Source of the DNA: Advenella faeciporci
GTDB lineage: Bacteria > Pseudomonadota > Gammaproteobacteria > Burkholderiales > Burkholderiaceae_B
Length of the DNA: 64,000 nucleotides
Assembly: GCF_014652395.1 (NCBI RefSeq)
Contig: NZ_BMYS01000019.1
Location: forward strand, 1-64,000
Direction: 5' to 3'
Of this stretch, positions 63,693 through 64,000 are shown piece by piece. Every line of letters begins with the position of its first letter. The stretch's first letter is position 1. The translations under genes and the position numbers were made by a program. The notes beneath the pieces were generated by a model that ran no database searches, was not told the DNA's origin, and was given only the letters and a program-made list of their open reading frames with translations.

Positions 63693-64000
63693 TTAAGCAA
63701 TAACCCAGTAATACAGGCAGAGTACGGCCAGGATGGCAAGCACAATGCCAATAGCATTAACAATGCTGATTTTTTCCCTGAAAACCAGGGCGCCAACCAG
63801 GGTGCCAAGGCTGATGACACCAATGTTCATGGTGGTAAAAACCAGGGTTGGGTTTTCGCTGAAGTGCTGGTGTGCCTTGATATAAAAAAGGATATTACCA
63901 AAATTCAGGCAACCCAGTACAAGGCCACCCACCGCATGACGCAGGTGCCATTGCGCTTTGCTGGTAAATAAATAAATAAACATGAGCAAACCGGCCATGG
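63693..64000 (-). CDS. EamA/DMT-family transporter, C-terminal part (runs off the window)
   Basis: The last hundred or so residues of a drug/metabolite transporter: four hydrophobic helices including LVFTTMNIGVISLGTLVGAL, FREKISIVNAIGIVLAI and a final LAVLCLYYWV, the usual end of the second EamA repeat. The frame remains open at the window edge and the Met at 63998 is probably internal. The substrate cannot be inferred. Confidence 0.8.
   Translation of the reverse strand, partial: MAGLLMFIYLFTSKAQWHLRHAVGGLVLGCLNFGNILFYIKAHQHFSENPTLVFTTMNIGVISLGTLVGALVFREKISIVNAIGIVLAILAVLCLYYWVIA

Noticed and set aside
1-64000. CRISPR arrays, tRNA genes, prophage genes
   Set aside because: I read the intergenic stretches for regularly spaced repeats, tRNA T-loop motifs and phage-type genes and saw none. 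A tRNA scan would settle the tRNA point.

Overview
The window is an ordinary bacterial chromosome segment at roughly 50% GC. It most resembles a betaproteobacterium of the Burkholderiales, Alcaligenaceae-like. The evidence is the Bordetella-type 3' end of a 5S rRNA, a Bug-family (TctC) binding protein, many LysR regulators, and the gloB / methyltransferase / rnhA / dnaQ neighbourhood. The concentration of sulfur genes (thiol dioxygenase plus rhodanese, TsdA-like cytochrome, TtrSR-like sensor pair) would suit Advenella or a relative, but that genus call is an inference. I see no prophage, integrase, CRISPR array, tRNA gene or complete insertion sequence.

Layout. 1-100: end of an rRNA operon and a terminator shared with the next operon. 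0.2-3.4 kb: a thiol dioxygenase and four-domain rhodanese operon with a divergent LysR gene. 3.5-8.7 kb: an RbbA/YhiI/YhhJ-type ABC exporter and a small membrane protein. 9-11.1 kb: folB-ttcA-queF. 11.3-12.2 kb: an FAD oxidoreductase. 12.2-19.9 kb: a B12 block, with btuB-btuF behind a cobalamin riboswitch and full-length metH divergent from it, followed by an XRE/MmyB regulator. 20-23.5 kb: an OmpA-type lipoprotein, mmsA and a LysR gene. 23.5-28.3 kb: an NRDE protein, a SulP transporter and pta-ackA. 28.4-31.8 kb: a TPP riboswitch controlling a thiamine-precursor ABC transporter and tenA.

31.8-32.8 kb is a gene-poor, AT-rich gap with two palindromic repeats. 32.8-35 kb holds three phospholipid genes (CDP-alcohol transferase, acyltransferase, CdsA-like). 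35.1-39.9 kb holds a TsdA-like dihaem cytochrome and a trihaem cytochrome, divergent from a TtrSR-like two-component system; this looks like a thiosulfate/tetrathionate module. 40-42.6 kb: panD, terC behind a yybP-ykoY Mn2+ riboswitch, and thiM. 42.6-46.3 kb: a catabolic operon (short-chain dehydrogenase, class II aldolase, Bug receptor) with a LysR gene. 46.6-49 kb: an HglS/DUF1338 oxygenase and a LysR gene.

49-53.9 kb: a Fur-box-controlled ferric-siderophore receptor followed by three genes of unclear joint function (methyltransferase with regulatory domain, P-loop ATPase, CPGC redoxin). 54-60 kb: two small lipoproteins, rnhA, a methyltransferase, gloB, mltD, fabI and a dnaQ-type exonuclease. 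60-64 kb: a GNAT, a DUF442-type protein with a universal stress protein, a Prx5-type peroxiredoxin, an MFS transporter and a truncated EamA transporter.

The genes are mostly core metabolism under clear RNA control (B12, TPP, Mn2+ riboswitches). The parts most worth a second look are the Tsd/Ttr module and the three-gene unit beside the siderophore receptor.
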